Shown here: in pieces, positions 1 to 7,410 of the stretch
Position numbering within the stretch: the stretch's first letter is position 1
Layout of the letters: every line of letters starts with the position of its first letter
From: an uncultured Clostridium sp.
Lineage (GTDB): Bacteria > Bacillota > Clostridia > TANB77 > CAG-508
Length of the DNA stretch: 59,558 nucleotides
Direction of reading: 5' to 3'
Assembly: GCA_946499885.1 (NCBI GenBank)
Contig: CAMMTN010000010.1
Span: 1-59,558, forward strand
Translations under genes and position numbers: made by a program
The notes under the pieces: model-generated
Databases searched by the model: none
The model's input: only the letters and a program-made list of their open reading frames with translations
What the model was told of the DNA's origin: nothing

Positions 1-49
1 TTTACAGTTGATTTATCAATACTTTCGTCTGGTGCGACGATTTTACTTA

Positions 50-124
<75 letters not shown>

Positions 125-208
125 ATAATATTACCTTTAATTTTAAAATCTTATATTTTTTGTTTTAGTATTATTGTCTTTATGATTTGCTATATTTTAT
201 TTTTATTT

Positions 209-235
209 CGAGGCAGAAGATATTTTTCTGCCTCG
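209..235. other. Hairpin between pnp and tRNA-Gly
   Basis: A 10-bp perfect inverted repeat (CGAGGCAGAA ... TTCTGCCTCG) with a 7-base loop lies 30 bases past the pnp stop. On the minus strand it is followed by an A-rich run rather than a T-run, so it is not a textbook intrinsic terminator. It may be a 3' end stabiliser or processing site. Confidence 0.45.
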
Positions 236-264
236 AATATTAATATAAGCTAGTTCTTTGTAAC

Positions 265-2412
265 CTACTCTTCTTCTTTATTACCTGCTTCTAAATCCTT
301 CATACTTAAATTAATTCTTCCTTGATTGTCTATATCACTTACCTTTACAGTAACTTCATCTCCAACTGAAAGAACATCTTCCACTTTTTCTACTCTTTTG
401 CTAGAAATTTTAGATATGTGAAGCAATCCTTCTTTTCCTCCTCCAAGGTCTACAAAAGCTCCAAATGACATTATTTTTGTAATAATTCCATTATATATTC
501 CACCTGCTTCTATTTCTCTTGTGATATTTTCTATAATTTTTATTGCTTTTTCTCCACTTTCATTATCGTTTGAATATACACAAACTCTTCCATCCTCTTC
601 AATATCTATTTTAACGCCTGTTTCATCAATTATTTTTTTTATTACTTTTCCCCCAGTACCAATTACATCTTTTATTTTATCTGGATTAATTTGCATTGTA
701 AATATTCTAGGAGCATATTTAGATATATCTGCTCTTGGTTTATCTATAACTGGAAGCATTATATTATCTAATATATAATCTCTTGCTACTTTTGTTCTTT
801 CAAATGCTTCTTTTATAATGTCATATGTTAATCCATCTATTTTAATATCTACTTGTATTGCTGTAATACCATCTTTTGTACCACCTACTTTAAAGTCCAT
901 ATCTCCAAAGAAATCTTCTATTCCTTGTATATCTGTAAGCATTATATATCTATTTGAATCATTTTTATCTGTAACTAATCCCGTAGAAATACCAGCAACT
1001 GGCTTTCTTATTGGAACACCAGCATCCATAAGAGCTAAAGTGCTTCCACAAATACTTGCTTGTGATGTTGATCCATTTGAAGAAAGTACTTCAGATACAA
1101 CTCTTATTGCATAAGGGAATTCATCTTCTGAAGGAAGTACTGGAACTAATGCTTTTTCTGCTAAAGCTCCATGTCCTATTTCTCTTCTTCCTGGTCCTCT
1201 AGATTGTCTTGCTTCACCTACTGAATATGATGGGAAGTTATATTGATGCATATATCTTTTCCCTGTTTCTTCATCTATACCATCAAGAATTTGTTCTTCA
1301 CTCTTCATTCCAAGTGTTACAACAGACATAACTTGTGTTTGTCCTCTTGTAAATATTGCACTTCCATGAACTCTTGGCAATACTCCTACTTCACAAGAAA
1401 GTGGTCTTATTTCATCTATTTTTCTTCCATCTGGACGTTTGTGTTCTTCTAATATCATTTCTCTTACGCAAGCTTTTTCTAAGTCATGTACACTATCTGC
1501 TATATCCATTTTTCTTTCTTCTACAGCTTCTTCTCCATATTTTTCTGCTACATAAGCAGTAATGTCTTCTGTAATTTTATCAATATTTTCGTCTCTTACT
1601 TCTTTATCTGTAGCTTGTACGTCTTGATACATTCTATCTTTAAAGTTTGCTACTATATCTTGATAAAATTCTGGATCTACAGCAAATGATTTATATTCAA
1701 ATTTTGGTTTTCCTATTTCTTCTTTTATTTTTGTTATAAAATTACAAATATTTTTTATTTCTTCATGAGCCTTTTTTATTGCTTCTAACATTATTTCATT
1801 AGGTATTTCATCTGCACCTGCTTCTATCATTGTAATTTTTTCTAATGTTCCTGCAACTGTAGCAGTTAATCTACTTTTTTCTCTTTGTGCTACTGTTGGA
1901 TTTATAACTATTTCTCCATCAACCCATCCAATATTTACTGCTGCTGTTGGTCCTCCAAATGGTATATCTGAAATAGATAAAGCTGCTGATGCGCCAATCA
2001 TGCTACAAACTTCTGGGCTATTATCTTGTTCTACTGATAATACTGTTGCTGTAACACATACATCATTTCTAAAATCTTTTGGAAATAATGGTCTTAATGG
2101 TCTATCTATTGCTCTTGATGTAAGTATTGCTTTATCTGTTGGTTTTCCCTCTCTTTTTGTAAAACTTCCTGGTATTTTTCCTACTGCATATAACTTTTCT
2201 TCATAATCTACTGAAAGAGGAAAAAAGTCTATTCCTTCTTTTGGTTCTTTTGCAGCTGTAACATTTACCATTACAACTGTATCTCCATATTTTACTACTA
2301 CACTTCCATTTGCAAGTCCTGCAATTTTTCCTGTTTCAATTGTTAGTTCTCTTCCTGCTAATTTTGTACTATAACTTTTAAACATTTTTTTATGTGTATG
2401 ACGTTTTGTCAT
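265..2412 (-). CDS. pnp: Polyribonucleotide nucleotidyltransferase (PNPase)
   Basis: A 3'-5' phosphorolytic exoribonuclease that degrades RNA to nucleoside diphosphates in the cytoplasm. The 715-residue protein has the family's domain order: first RNase PH domain (about 20-150), helical linker, second RNase PH domain (about 330-470, with the GDMDFKVGGTKDG active-site region), KH domain (about 565-625, IGTGGKVIKKI) and C-terminal S1 domain (about 630-705, MSFGAFVDLGGGKEGLLHIS). Length is normal. The start is fixed by AAAGGAG four bases upstream. It follows rpsO at a distance of 365 bases, as in many bacteria; that spacer holds several long hairpins that could serve post-transcriptional control. 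Confidence 0.97.
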   Translation of the reverse strand: MTKRHTHKKMFKSYSTKLAGRELTIETGKIAGLANGSVVVKYGDTVVMVNVTAAKEPKEGIDFFPLSVDYEEKLYAVGKIPGSFTKREGKPTDKAILTSRAIDRPLRPLFPKDFRNDVCVTATVLSVEQDNSPEVCSMIGASAALSISDIPFGGPTAAVNIGWVDGEIVINPTVAQREKSRLTATVAGTLEKITMIEAGADEIPNEIMLEAIKKAHEEIKNICNFITKIKEEIGKPKFEYKSFAVDPEFYQDIVANFKDRMYQDVQATDKEVRDENIDKITEDITAYVAEKYGEEAVEERKMDIADSVHDLEKACVREMILEEHKRPDGRKIDEIRPLSCEVGVLPRVHGSAIFTRGQTQVMSVVTLGMKSEEQILDGIDEETGKRYMHQYNFPSYSVGEARQSRGPGRREIGHGALAEKALVPVLPSEDEFPYAIRVVSEVLSSNGSTSQASICGSTLALMDAGVPIRKPVAGISTGLVTDKNDSNRYIMLTDIQGIEDFFGDMDFKVGGTKDGITAIQVDIKIDGLTYDIIKEAFERTKVARDYILDNIMLPVIDKPRADISKYAPRIFTMQINPDKIKDVIGTGGKVIKKIIDETGVKIDIEEDGRVCVYSNDNESGEKAIKIIENITREIEAGGIYNGIITKIMSFGAFVDLGGGKEGLLHISKISSKRVEKVEDVLSVGDEVTVKVSDIDNQGRINLSMKDLEAGNKEEE

Positions 2413-2489
2413 ACTACTCCTTTCTATATATTTTTCTAGTTTTTACTAAATAAATTAACTTATTTTTTAATTTATTTTCTAGTTAAACA

Positions 2490-2568
2490 GTACAAAATTA
2501 GTTGTAACCTCTATAATATGCTTTTGTAATAAAGTATATTATACAAGCTACTCACTAAAATTTTGTAC
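2490..2568. repeat. 79-bp imperfect palindrome in the pnp leader
   Basis: Outer arms GTACAAAATT and AATTTTGTAC and inner arms ATAATATGCTTT and AAAGTATATTAT fold into one long stem. It lies 78 bases upstream of the pnp start. The size and placement fit either a MITE-like insertion or a leader hairpin of the kind processed by RNase III in E. coli pnp. No T-run follows it, so it is not a terminator. Confidence 0.6.
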
Positions 2569-2630
2569 CATATAATTATACTTGATAAAATACTATTTTA
2601 CTTATACATCCGTTCCATCTTTCTGCATGT

Positions 2631-2684
2631 TGGACATTTTTGTTTTCCAAGTATTCAAACAAAAAGTACAACATGCACGTGGAA
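2631..2684. repeat. Long hairpin between rpsO and pnp
   Basis: GCATGTTG ... CAACATGC forms the outer arms, and an inner TTTTTGTTT ... AAACAAAAA stem continues it with one or two bulges around an 11-base loop. With the neighbouring palindrome it means that the rpsO-pnp spacer transcript would be largely double-stranded. Confidence 0.5.
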
Positions 2685-2740
2685 CTACTTTCTACTAAAA
2701 CTTTAGTTATATTTTAATAATTTCTAGCTTTCTTCATAAA

Positions 2741-2768
2741 TGGACGTTAAGCAAAAGCAAAACGTCCA
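2741..2768 (-). terminator. Hairpin after rpsO
   Basis: TGGACGTT and AACGTCCA pair across a 12-base loop just past the rpsO stop. The T-run is weak, so it could be an attenuator between rpsO and pnp. A related GGACGT/ACGTCC hairpin occurs near 15.65 kb. Confidence 0.45.
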
Positions 2769-2777
2769 CTAGCAAAA

Positions 2778-3041
2778 TTATTTTCTTAATCCTAATTTTT
2801 CAACGATATCTCTATATCTTTGAACATCTTTTTTACTTAAATAGTTAAGTAAGCTTCTTCTTGAACCAACCATTTTTAAAAGTCCTCTTCTTGAATGATT
2901 ATCCTTTTTGTGAACTTTTAAATGTTCTGTTAATTCATTAATTCTTTCTGTTAAAAGAGCTATTTGAACTTCTGGAGAACCAGTATCCTTTTCATCTCTT
3001 CTATATATTTTGATTATTTCTTGTTTTCTTTCTGCTGTCAT
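2778..3041 (-). CDS. rpsO: 30S ribosomal protein S15
   Basis: The 87-residue protein has the full-length S15 sequence, including [34 protein letters not shown] and the C-terminal [13 protein letters not shown]. It binds the central domain of 16S rRNA early in small-subunit assembly. The start has a strong AGGAGG nine bases upstream. It is the first gene of the rpsO-pnp pair. The roughly 85-base leader contains GGTTTTAGG twice, and S15 commonly represses its own mRNA through leader structure, though I cannot identify the fold here. Confidence 0.98.
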   Translation of the reverse strand: MTAERKQEIIKIYRRDEKDTGSPEVQIALLTERINELTEHLKVHKKDNHSRRGLLKMVGSRRSLLNYLSKKDVQRYRDIVEKLGLRK

Positions 3042-3133
3042 AATTACACCTCCTATTTTTATTTAATTTGCCTAAAACCTAGTTAAAGTGGTGTGATAAC
3101 CTAAAACCAAGTATAAGGTAATTCACATATAGT

Positions 3134-3162
3134 ATTTTACCATAAATTTCTATTCTACGCAA
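3134..3162 (-). promoter_or_regulatory. Promoter of rpsO-pnp
   Basis: Minus-strand extended -10 element TGG-TAAAAT (3134-3139) with TTGCGT 17 bases upstream (3157-3162). The -35 match is moderate, but the TGN extension supports it. It lies just before the stop of the flavoprotein gene. Confidence 0.6.
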
Positions 3163-3178
3163 GGCTTTTATGTTAATT

Positions 3179-3814
3179 TTATCTAATAAAATTTGTAAAA
3201 TTTACTTTTTCTTGTTCTGGCTGTTTTATTCCTTTTTCTTTTCCTGCCTCAATGCATTTCAAATAGTATGCCATATTTCTTCCAAGTATTCTCATTATTT
3301 GCATTCCTTCTTCATCTTGTTTTACTTCTTCTGGTGTTGCCCCATGTACCATATTCCAATATCTTGACGAAATAATTGGCATTTGTGTAATTCCAAAGTA
3401 TTTATTTAATTGATCGTAGGTTGCTGTAGTGCCTGCTCTTCTTGCTGAAATAACTGTTGCAGCAGGTTTAAATAAAAATATATCTGATTTTCCACTACTT
3501 GAAGCTGAGTAAAATACTCTATCCATAAAAGAAGTTATTGCTCCTGTTGCTCCAGCATAATGTACTGGGCTTCCAAATATAAATCCATCTGCTTCTTTTG
3601 CTTTTTCTACAAATTCATTTACTACATCATTAAATACACATTTTCCTGTTTTTGCACAAGTTTTACAAGCAATACAACCTGCTATTGGTTTTGTCCCTAC
3701 CCAAAATATTTCTGTACTTATTCCTTCTTCATTTAATGTTTTAGAAACTTCTTCTAATGCTGTATTTACACACCCATCTTTATGTGGTCCACCATTTACT
3801 AATATTACTTTCAT
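3179..3814 (-). CDS. Flavodoxin-like NADPH-dependent FMN reductase
   Basis: A 211-residue flavodoxin-fold protein of the FMN_red / iron-sulfur flavoprotein group. It starts with the FMN phosphate loop VNGGPHKDG, carries the cluster CIACKTCAKTGKC (about residues 47-59) and the flavin-binding GSPVHYAGATG. The four cysteines resemble those of flavoproteins with an Fe-S or redox-active site, but binding of a cluster is not certain. It probably moves electrons from NAD(P)H to a small acceptor; the substrate is unknown. AGGAGG lies upstream of the ATG. It is the first gene of a short minus-strand run ahead of rpsO, which has its own promoter. Confidence 0.8.
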   Translation of the reverse strand: MKVILVNGGPHKDGCVNTALEEVSKTLNEEGISTEIFWVGTKPIAGCIACKTCAKTGKCVFNDVVNEFVEKAKEADGFIFGSPVHYAGATGAITSFMDRVFYSASSSGKSDIFLFKPAATVISARRAGTTATYDQLNKYFGITQMPIISSRYWNMVHGATPEEVKQDEEGMQIMRILGRNMAYYLKCIEAGKEKGIKQPEQEKVNFTNFIR

Positions 3815-4053
3815 ATACTTTTCCTCCTAATAATTTTATTTTATGATTATAACATAATTTATATGTATTGTATTAAAAAAATCGACCTATTTTTGTAATA
3901 ATATTTATTGGTAGTAGTTCTTTATAACTTTTTGCTCTCTTTACGATTGATATAAATATCAATTTAATATATTTTTTATTTATTACATTATTTTTTATAC
4001 AATACAAATAATTAAATAAACAGGACAAAAATTTGAGAGTTTATTAAGCTGGC

Positions 4054-4082
4054 TTGACCTATATAAAAAATAATTGTATACT
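4054..4082 (+). promoter_or_regulatory. Sigma-A promoter of the 4137 orphan gene
   Basis: TTGACC (4054-4059), a 17-base spacer and TATACT (4077-4082). The leader contains the small palindrome AGAGAAATTCTCT and then AGGAGG (4122-4127) nine bases before the ATG. Confidence 0.8.
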
Positions 4083-4136
4083 ATTTAACTAAGGAGAGAA
4101 ATTCTCTATATTATTAATAACAGGAGGAAAACGAAC

Positions 4137-4844
4137 ATGATCAAGGTTGAAAAAACAGAAATAACATTAACTTTTGAAGGACGGGAAATGACTTTTCATG
4201 AAGAAGAACTTGTTGCAATTTTGAAGGAATATTTCAAAATTAAAAAAGCACAGTCTCCAATTGAAGATACTTACTTTGAAGTAAATCCAAATTCTATTAA
4301 TCAGGATTTATTTAAAAATGTAAGAAGAGATCCTGCACAAGAAAGGACAAGACAATTTATTATAAATGCGTTTGAGGAAGTAAAAAAACATCCAGAAAAA
4401 TATGGTAGACCTTTTAAAACCATGATACCAAATTTAAACGACTGCCAAGATGTCAGTTCAATCTGTTCCCCAACAGTAGATAATTTAATTGAAGAATCTA
4501 AAAAAATGGGTGGACATATTGCCAGCTGGGTTGAACAGGCATTAGAGTGGGCGCAACGATTAGAAAATGGTGAATCTTGGAAAAATATTTGTAACGACCC
4601 AGATGAAATAAAATGGTATAGATTAATAATCTGGAAGGATGGTTATGCATGTCGTGTTGGAGGTGCTAGTTTTTTAGATTATAATTATGCAGCTTCAAGA
4701 CTCTCAGACCATCGTTTATATGGTAGCGACCGTGTGAATTATACTGTACCATTGCTTGTCTTAGATCCCCAAGCAATTGTCAAAAAAAATTTCGGACATA
4801 TTAACTATGTTGTGTTCAGACCATCCTCTGCTCTGTTTGATTGA
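4137..4844 (+). CDS. Orphan protein of unknown function (235 aa)
   Basis: I do not recognise this soluble protein of 235 residues. It has no signal peptide or membrane segment. Tryptophan-rich stretches are visible in the second half (ASWVEQALEWAQRL, IKWYRLIIWKDGY). It stands alone on the plus strand among minus-strand genes and has its own strong promoter, a strong ribosome binding site and a strong terminator. Its base composition and codon use (CAG, GTC, CGA, CGT, one CGG at codon 16) are richer in G+C than its neighbours, which suggests lateral transfer. If the CGG followed by G were read as a quadruplet here, translation would stop two codons later, so this gene is evidence against obligatory frameshifting at every CGG. 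Confidence 0.8.
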   Translation: MIKVEKTEITLTFEGREMTFHEEELVAILKEYFKIKKAQSPIEDTYFEVNPNSINQDLFKNVRRDPAQERTRQFIINAFEEVKKHPEKYGRPFKTMIPNLNDCQDVSSICSPTVDNLIEESKKMGGHIASWVEQALEWAQRLENGESWKNICNDPDEIKWYRLIIWKDGYACRVGGASFLDYNYAASRLSDHRLYGSDRVNYTVPLLVLDPQAIVKKNFGHINYVVFRPSSALFD

Positions 4845-4860
4845 TAATTGAGCAAATTAG

Positions 4861-4902
4861 AAATTGGAATGCGAATTTAATAATTCGCATTCCAATTTTT
4901 AT
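4861..4902 (+). terminator. Intrinsic terminator of the 4137 gene
   Basis: AAATTGGAATGCGAATT and its complement AATTCGCATTCCAATTT form a 17-bp stem with a 4-base loop, followed by TTTTTATAT. Confidence 0.9.
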
Positions 4903-4939
4903 ATAAATTCTATTCAATTAGTTAGAACAAATACATCAT

Positions 4940-5022
4940 TGGTACCGATGGTGGGACTCGAACCCACATGGTTTCCCGCCAGATTTTGAGTCTGGTGCGT
5001 CTGCCAGTTCCGCCACATCGGC
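4940..5022 (-). tRNA. tRNA-Leu(CAA)
   Basis: Minus-strand cloverleaf with acceptor GCCGATG/CATCGGT, anticodon arm CCAGA-CTCAAAA-TCTGG (anticodon CAA), a long class II variable arm and T arm GTGGG-TTCGAGT-CCCAC. The CCA is encoded. It reads UUG. Confidence 0.95.
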
Positions 5023-5045
5023 ATTAATACTTTATTATATTATCA

Positions 5046-5083
5046 AAAAAAGAACTAAAATGCAAGCATTTTAGTTCTTTTTT
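5046..5083. terminator. Bidirectional terminator between ppaC and tRNA-Leu
   Basis: AAAAAAGAACTAAAATGC pairs with GCATTTTAGTTCTTTTTT, giving a T-run in both directions. It lies 10 bases past the ppaC stop. Confidence 0.88.
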
Positions 5084-5093
5084 ATTTATTTTT

Positions 5094-6035
5094 TTATAGG
5101 TTCACATCGTTATTTAAAGCATTTAAAATTGGTGGTAACATTTGTTTCTTTCTAGAAACAACGTTTTCAAGCATTGCAGTATGATTATCTACTGGTATTC
5201 CAAATGCTTTTTCTACTACTGGTGCATCATTTCCTAATGATATAATTTTAGAATTTGAGTTTATTATATCTGTTGCTGCAAATACATAAAAGTCTAAATT
5301 TTCTTTTTTTATATCTTCGTTGATTGCTTGTTCAAAATATGCTTGGTTTTTAAATATTGAATCTAAATCTGCAGTATTTACTTGTGCTATTCTAAATCTT
5401 TTATTTGATTGTTCAAATAATTTTGAGTCAATATTTATAACTTGCTCTGGTGTAAAATCACTAATATCTGTTCCTGCTTTTAACATATCCACACCAAAAG
5501 TAGAAATATCTAATCCTGCAATTTTTTCTAATTCTTGTACTGCTTTTTTATCTGCTTCTGTTGTTGTAGGTGATTTTAAAACTAATGTATCAGATGCAAT
5601 AGCACTAAGCATTAATGTAGCTATATTTTTATCTATTTCAACATCATTTTCTTTGTACATTTTATATAATACTGTTTGTGTACATCCTACTGGCTCTGCT
5701 CTATAATATATTTGATATGGAGCTATAAAGTTCATACTATGATGGTCTACTACTTTTAATACTTTTGCATTTTCTATATTTCCAATTGATTGTGTTGCTT
5801 CATTGTGATCTACTAAAATAACTTCTTGACCATCTTCAACAGTTTCTACTAATTCTGGTTCTTCTATTCCTAAAAAGTTAAGAACATACTTTGTTTCTTT
5901 GTTAATCTCACCTGTTCTTACTGCTTTAGCATTTTCATTTCCTAATTTCTTTTCTAAATTTTCCATTACTATAGCTGATGTTACTGAGTCTGTATCAGGA
6001 CTTCTATGTCCAAATATTAAAACTTTATTTTCCAT
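5094..6035 (-). CDS. ppaC: Manganese-dependent inorganic pyrophosphatase (family II)
   Basis: Hydrolyses pyrophosphate to two phosphates and so pulls biosynthetic reactions forward; it acts in the cytoplasm. The 313-residue protein has the DHH-family motifs in order: GHRSPDTDS (8-16), VDHNEATQS (about 75), VVDHHSMNF (about 97), and the C-terminal DHHA2 motif SRKKQ near 292 that binds substrate. The length fits a family II enzyme without CBS domains. The start is preceded by GGGGG nine bases upstream. It appears to be transcribed alone and ends in a strong terminator. Confidence 0.96.
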   Translation of the reverse strand: MENKVLIFGHRSPDTDSVTSAIVMENLEKKLGNENAKAVRTGEINKETKYVLNFLGIEEPELVETVEDGQEVILVDHNEATQSIGNIENAKVLKVVDHHSMNFIAPYQIYYRAEPVGCTQTVLYKMYKENDVEIDKNIATLMLSAIASDTLVLKSPTTTEADKKAVQELEKIAGLDISTFGVDMLKAGTDISDFTPEQVINIDSKLFEQSNKRFRIAQVNTADLDSIFKNQAYFEQAINEDIKKENLDFYVFAATDIINSNSKIISLGNDAPVVEKAFGIPVDNHTAMLENVVSRKKQMLPPILNALNNDVNL

Positions 6036-6117
6036 ATTATACCCCCATTTTTTACTATTTTTTCTCTCACTGACTTTTTAATTATAGCATAAAATGGAAA
6101 AATAGTCAATATTTATA

Positions 6118-7368
6118 TTAATTATGTCTACTTTTTACAACTATAATTACCACAATTCCCAATACTATTATTCCTAAAATACTTCCTACAATAGTAATTA
6201 TGCTATTTGTTATTTTATTTTCCTCTTCCCCGCTTTCGTAATTTTCATTATTTGTATCATTTTCATTACTCATTTCTTCTAGCACTATATTTGCATCTTC
6301 TATTATATTTTGCTTTTCATCCTCATATTGTACTTCTTCTTCACTATTTCTTCTATGTGCATTTATATAATATTTTTTAGTTGTTATATTATCTTTGGCT
6401 GTAATACTAATAATAATTTGATTATCACCGATTTTTAAATTTTCATTTCCGCTTATTTCTACTTTAGCAGACTCATCTGATGATACTGCAAATATCTTTA
6501 ATTTATTTACTTGGTTTGATACTTCTACTGAATAATTAGTTATATTTTGATTAAATTCTGGTGTTAGCTCAAAATATTCCACAGCTAAAGTATCTAAATT
6601 TGCATTTGCATTTTCTGTGTTTTTCGTTTTTGTAACATTTATTATATATTCATTATTCTTGCTTTTATCTTTTGAAGTAACTTTTATTTTAATTTTATTT
6701 AATCCATTTTTTAAATTGTCATTTCCTGTTATATCTATTTGTGCTCCAATATTTGAAGGAATTGCAGTTATATCTAATTTCTTAACATTTTCATCCACTA
6801 TTAAATAATATTCTGTAATATTCTTATCAAAATCAGGATTTATTCCTTCCATATTTACTCTCATTATTTCTAAAGTTGCATCATCATCTTTTGCATTATT
6901 TTCTAATATTTCTTCAGTATTATTAACTTGTTTTTCTTCTCCAATCACTACTTCTGCTTGATTATATTTGATATCAATTTCTTTTCCATTTTCATCATAT
7001 ATTTCTGCTATAATATTAAACATTGCTACTCCATCTTGTTTTGCTTTAAATTTAATATTTGTAAGTTCTTCTATAGTTTGATTTCTTCCTGTTTCTGAAA
7101 ACCAAGTATATATTATTTTATCATCTATTACATTCATATTTTCTTCATTCGATACACACTCTACTTTCTCTTTGTCATAATATATCCAAATTGTGTATGC
7201 TGCAATGCTTTCATTTTCTAGATCAGCGATTAATGTAATTTCATCATTTTTCTGTATATTATCATTACTTACATTTAATGCAAGTTCAGCTTCTGCAAAA
7301 CACTCTAAAGATAGTAATGTAAAAAATATCATTAAAATAAAACTAAATGAACATATGATTTTTTTCAT
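6118..7368 (-). CDS. Membrane-anchored cohesin-like surface protein
   Basis: A 416-residue exported protein. A signal peptide (1-25) is followed by a cohesin-like beta domain (about 28-145: NDEITLIADLEN, IWIYYDKEKVECVS, and FKAKQDGVAMFNI), an acidic linker and two cadherin-like beta-sandwich domains (about 160-250 and 255-340; both contain the NITEYYLIV / NITNYSVEV type repeat of PF12733). An acidic stretch and a C-terminal membrane helix (about 388-411) with a short basic tail follow. No LPXTG motif is present, so it should stay in the membrane. It lies next to a dockerin-bearing glucosaminidase, a sortase and an LPXTG cohesin-like protein, which suggests a shared surface complex. The cohesin call rests on pattern only. 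Confidence 0.72.
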   Translation of the reverse strand: MKKIICSFSFILMIFFTLLSLECFAEAELALNVSNDNIQKNDEITLIADLENESIAAYTIWIYYDKEKVECVSNEENMNVIDDKIIYTWFSETGRNQTIEELTNIKFKAKQDGVAMFNIIAEIYDENGKEIDIKYNQAEVVIGEEKQVNNTEEILENNAKDDDATLEIMRVNMEGINPDFDKNITEYYLIVDENVKKLDITAIPSNIGAQIDITGNDNLKNGLNKIKIKVTSKDKSKNNEYIINVTKTKNTENANANLDTLAVEYFELTPEFNQNITNYSVEVSNQVNKLKIFAVSSDESAKVEISGNENLKIGDNQIIISITAKDNITTKKYYINAHRRNSEEEVQYEDEKQNIIEDANIVLEEMSNENDTNNENYESGEEENKITNSIITIVGSILGIIVLGIVVIIVVKSRHN

Positions 7369-7410
7369 TAATATAAATCCTTTTTATTATATTTAGATTT
7401 TTAAAGGAAT

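Noticed and set aside
209-235. Intrinsic terminator of pnp
   Set aside because: The hairpin is clear, but it is followed by A residues instead of T on the minus strand; it is listed only as a hairpin.
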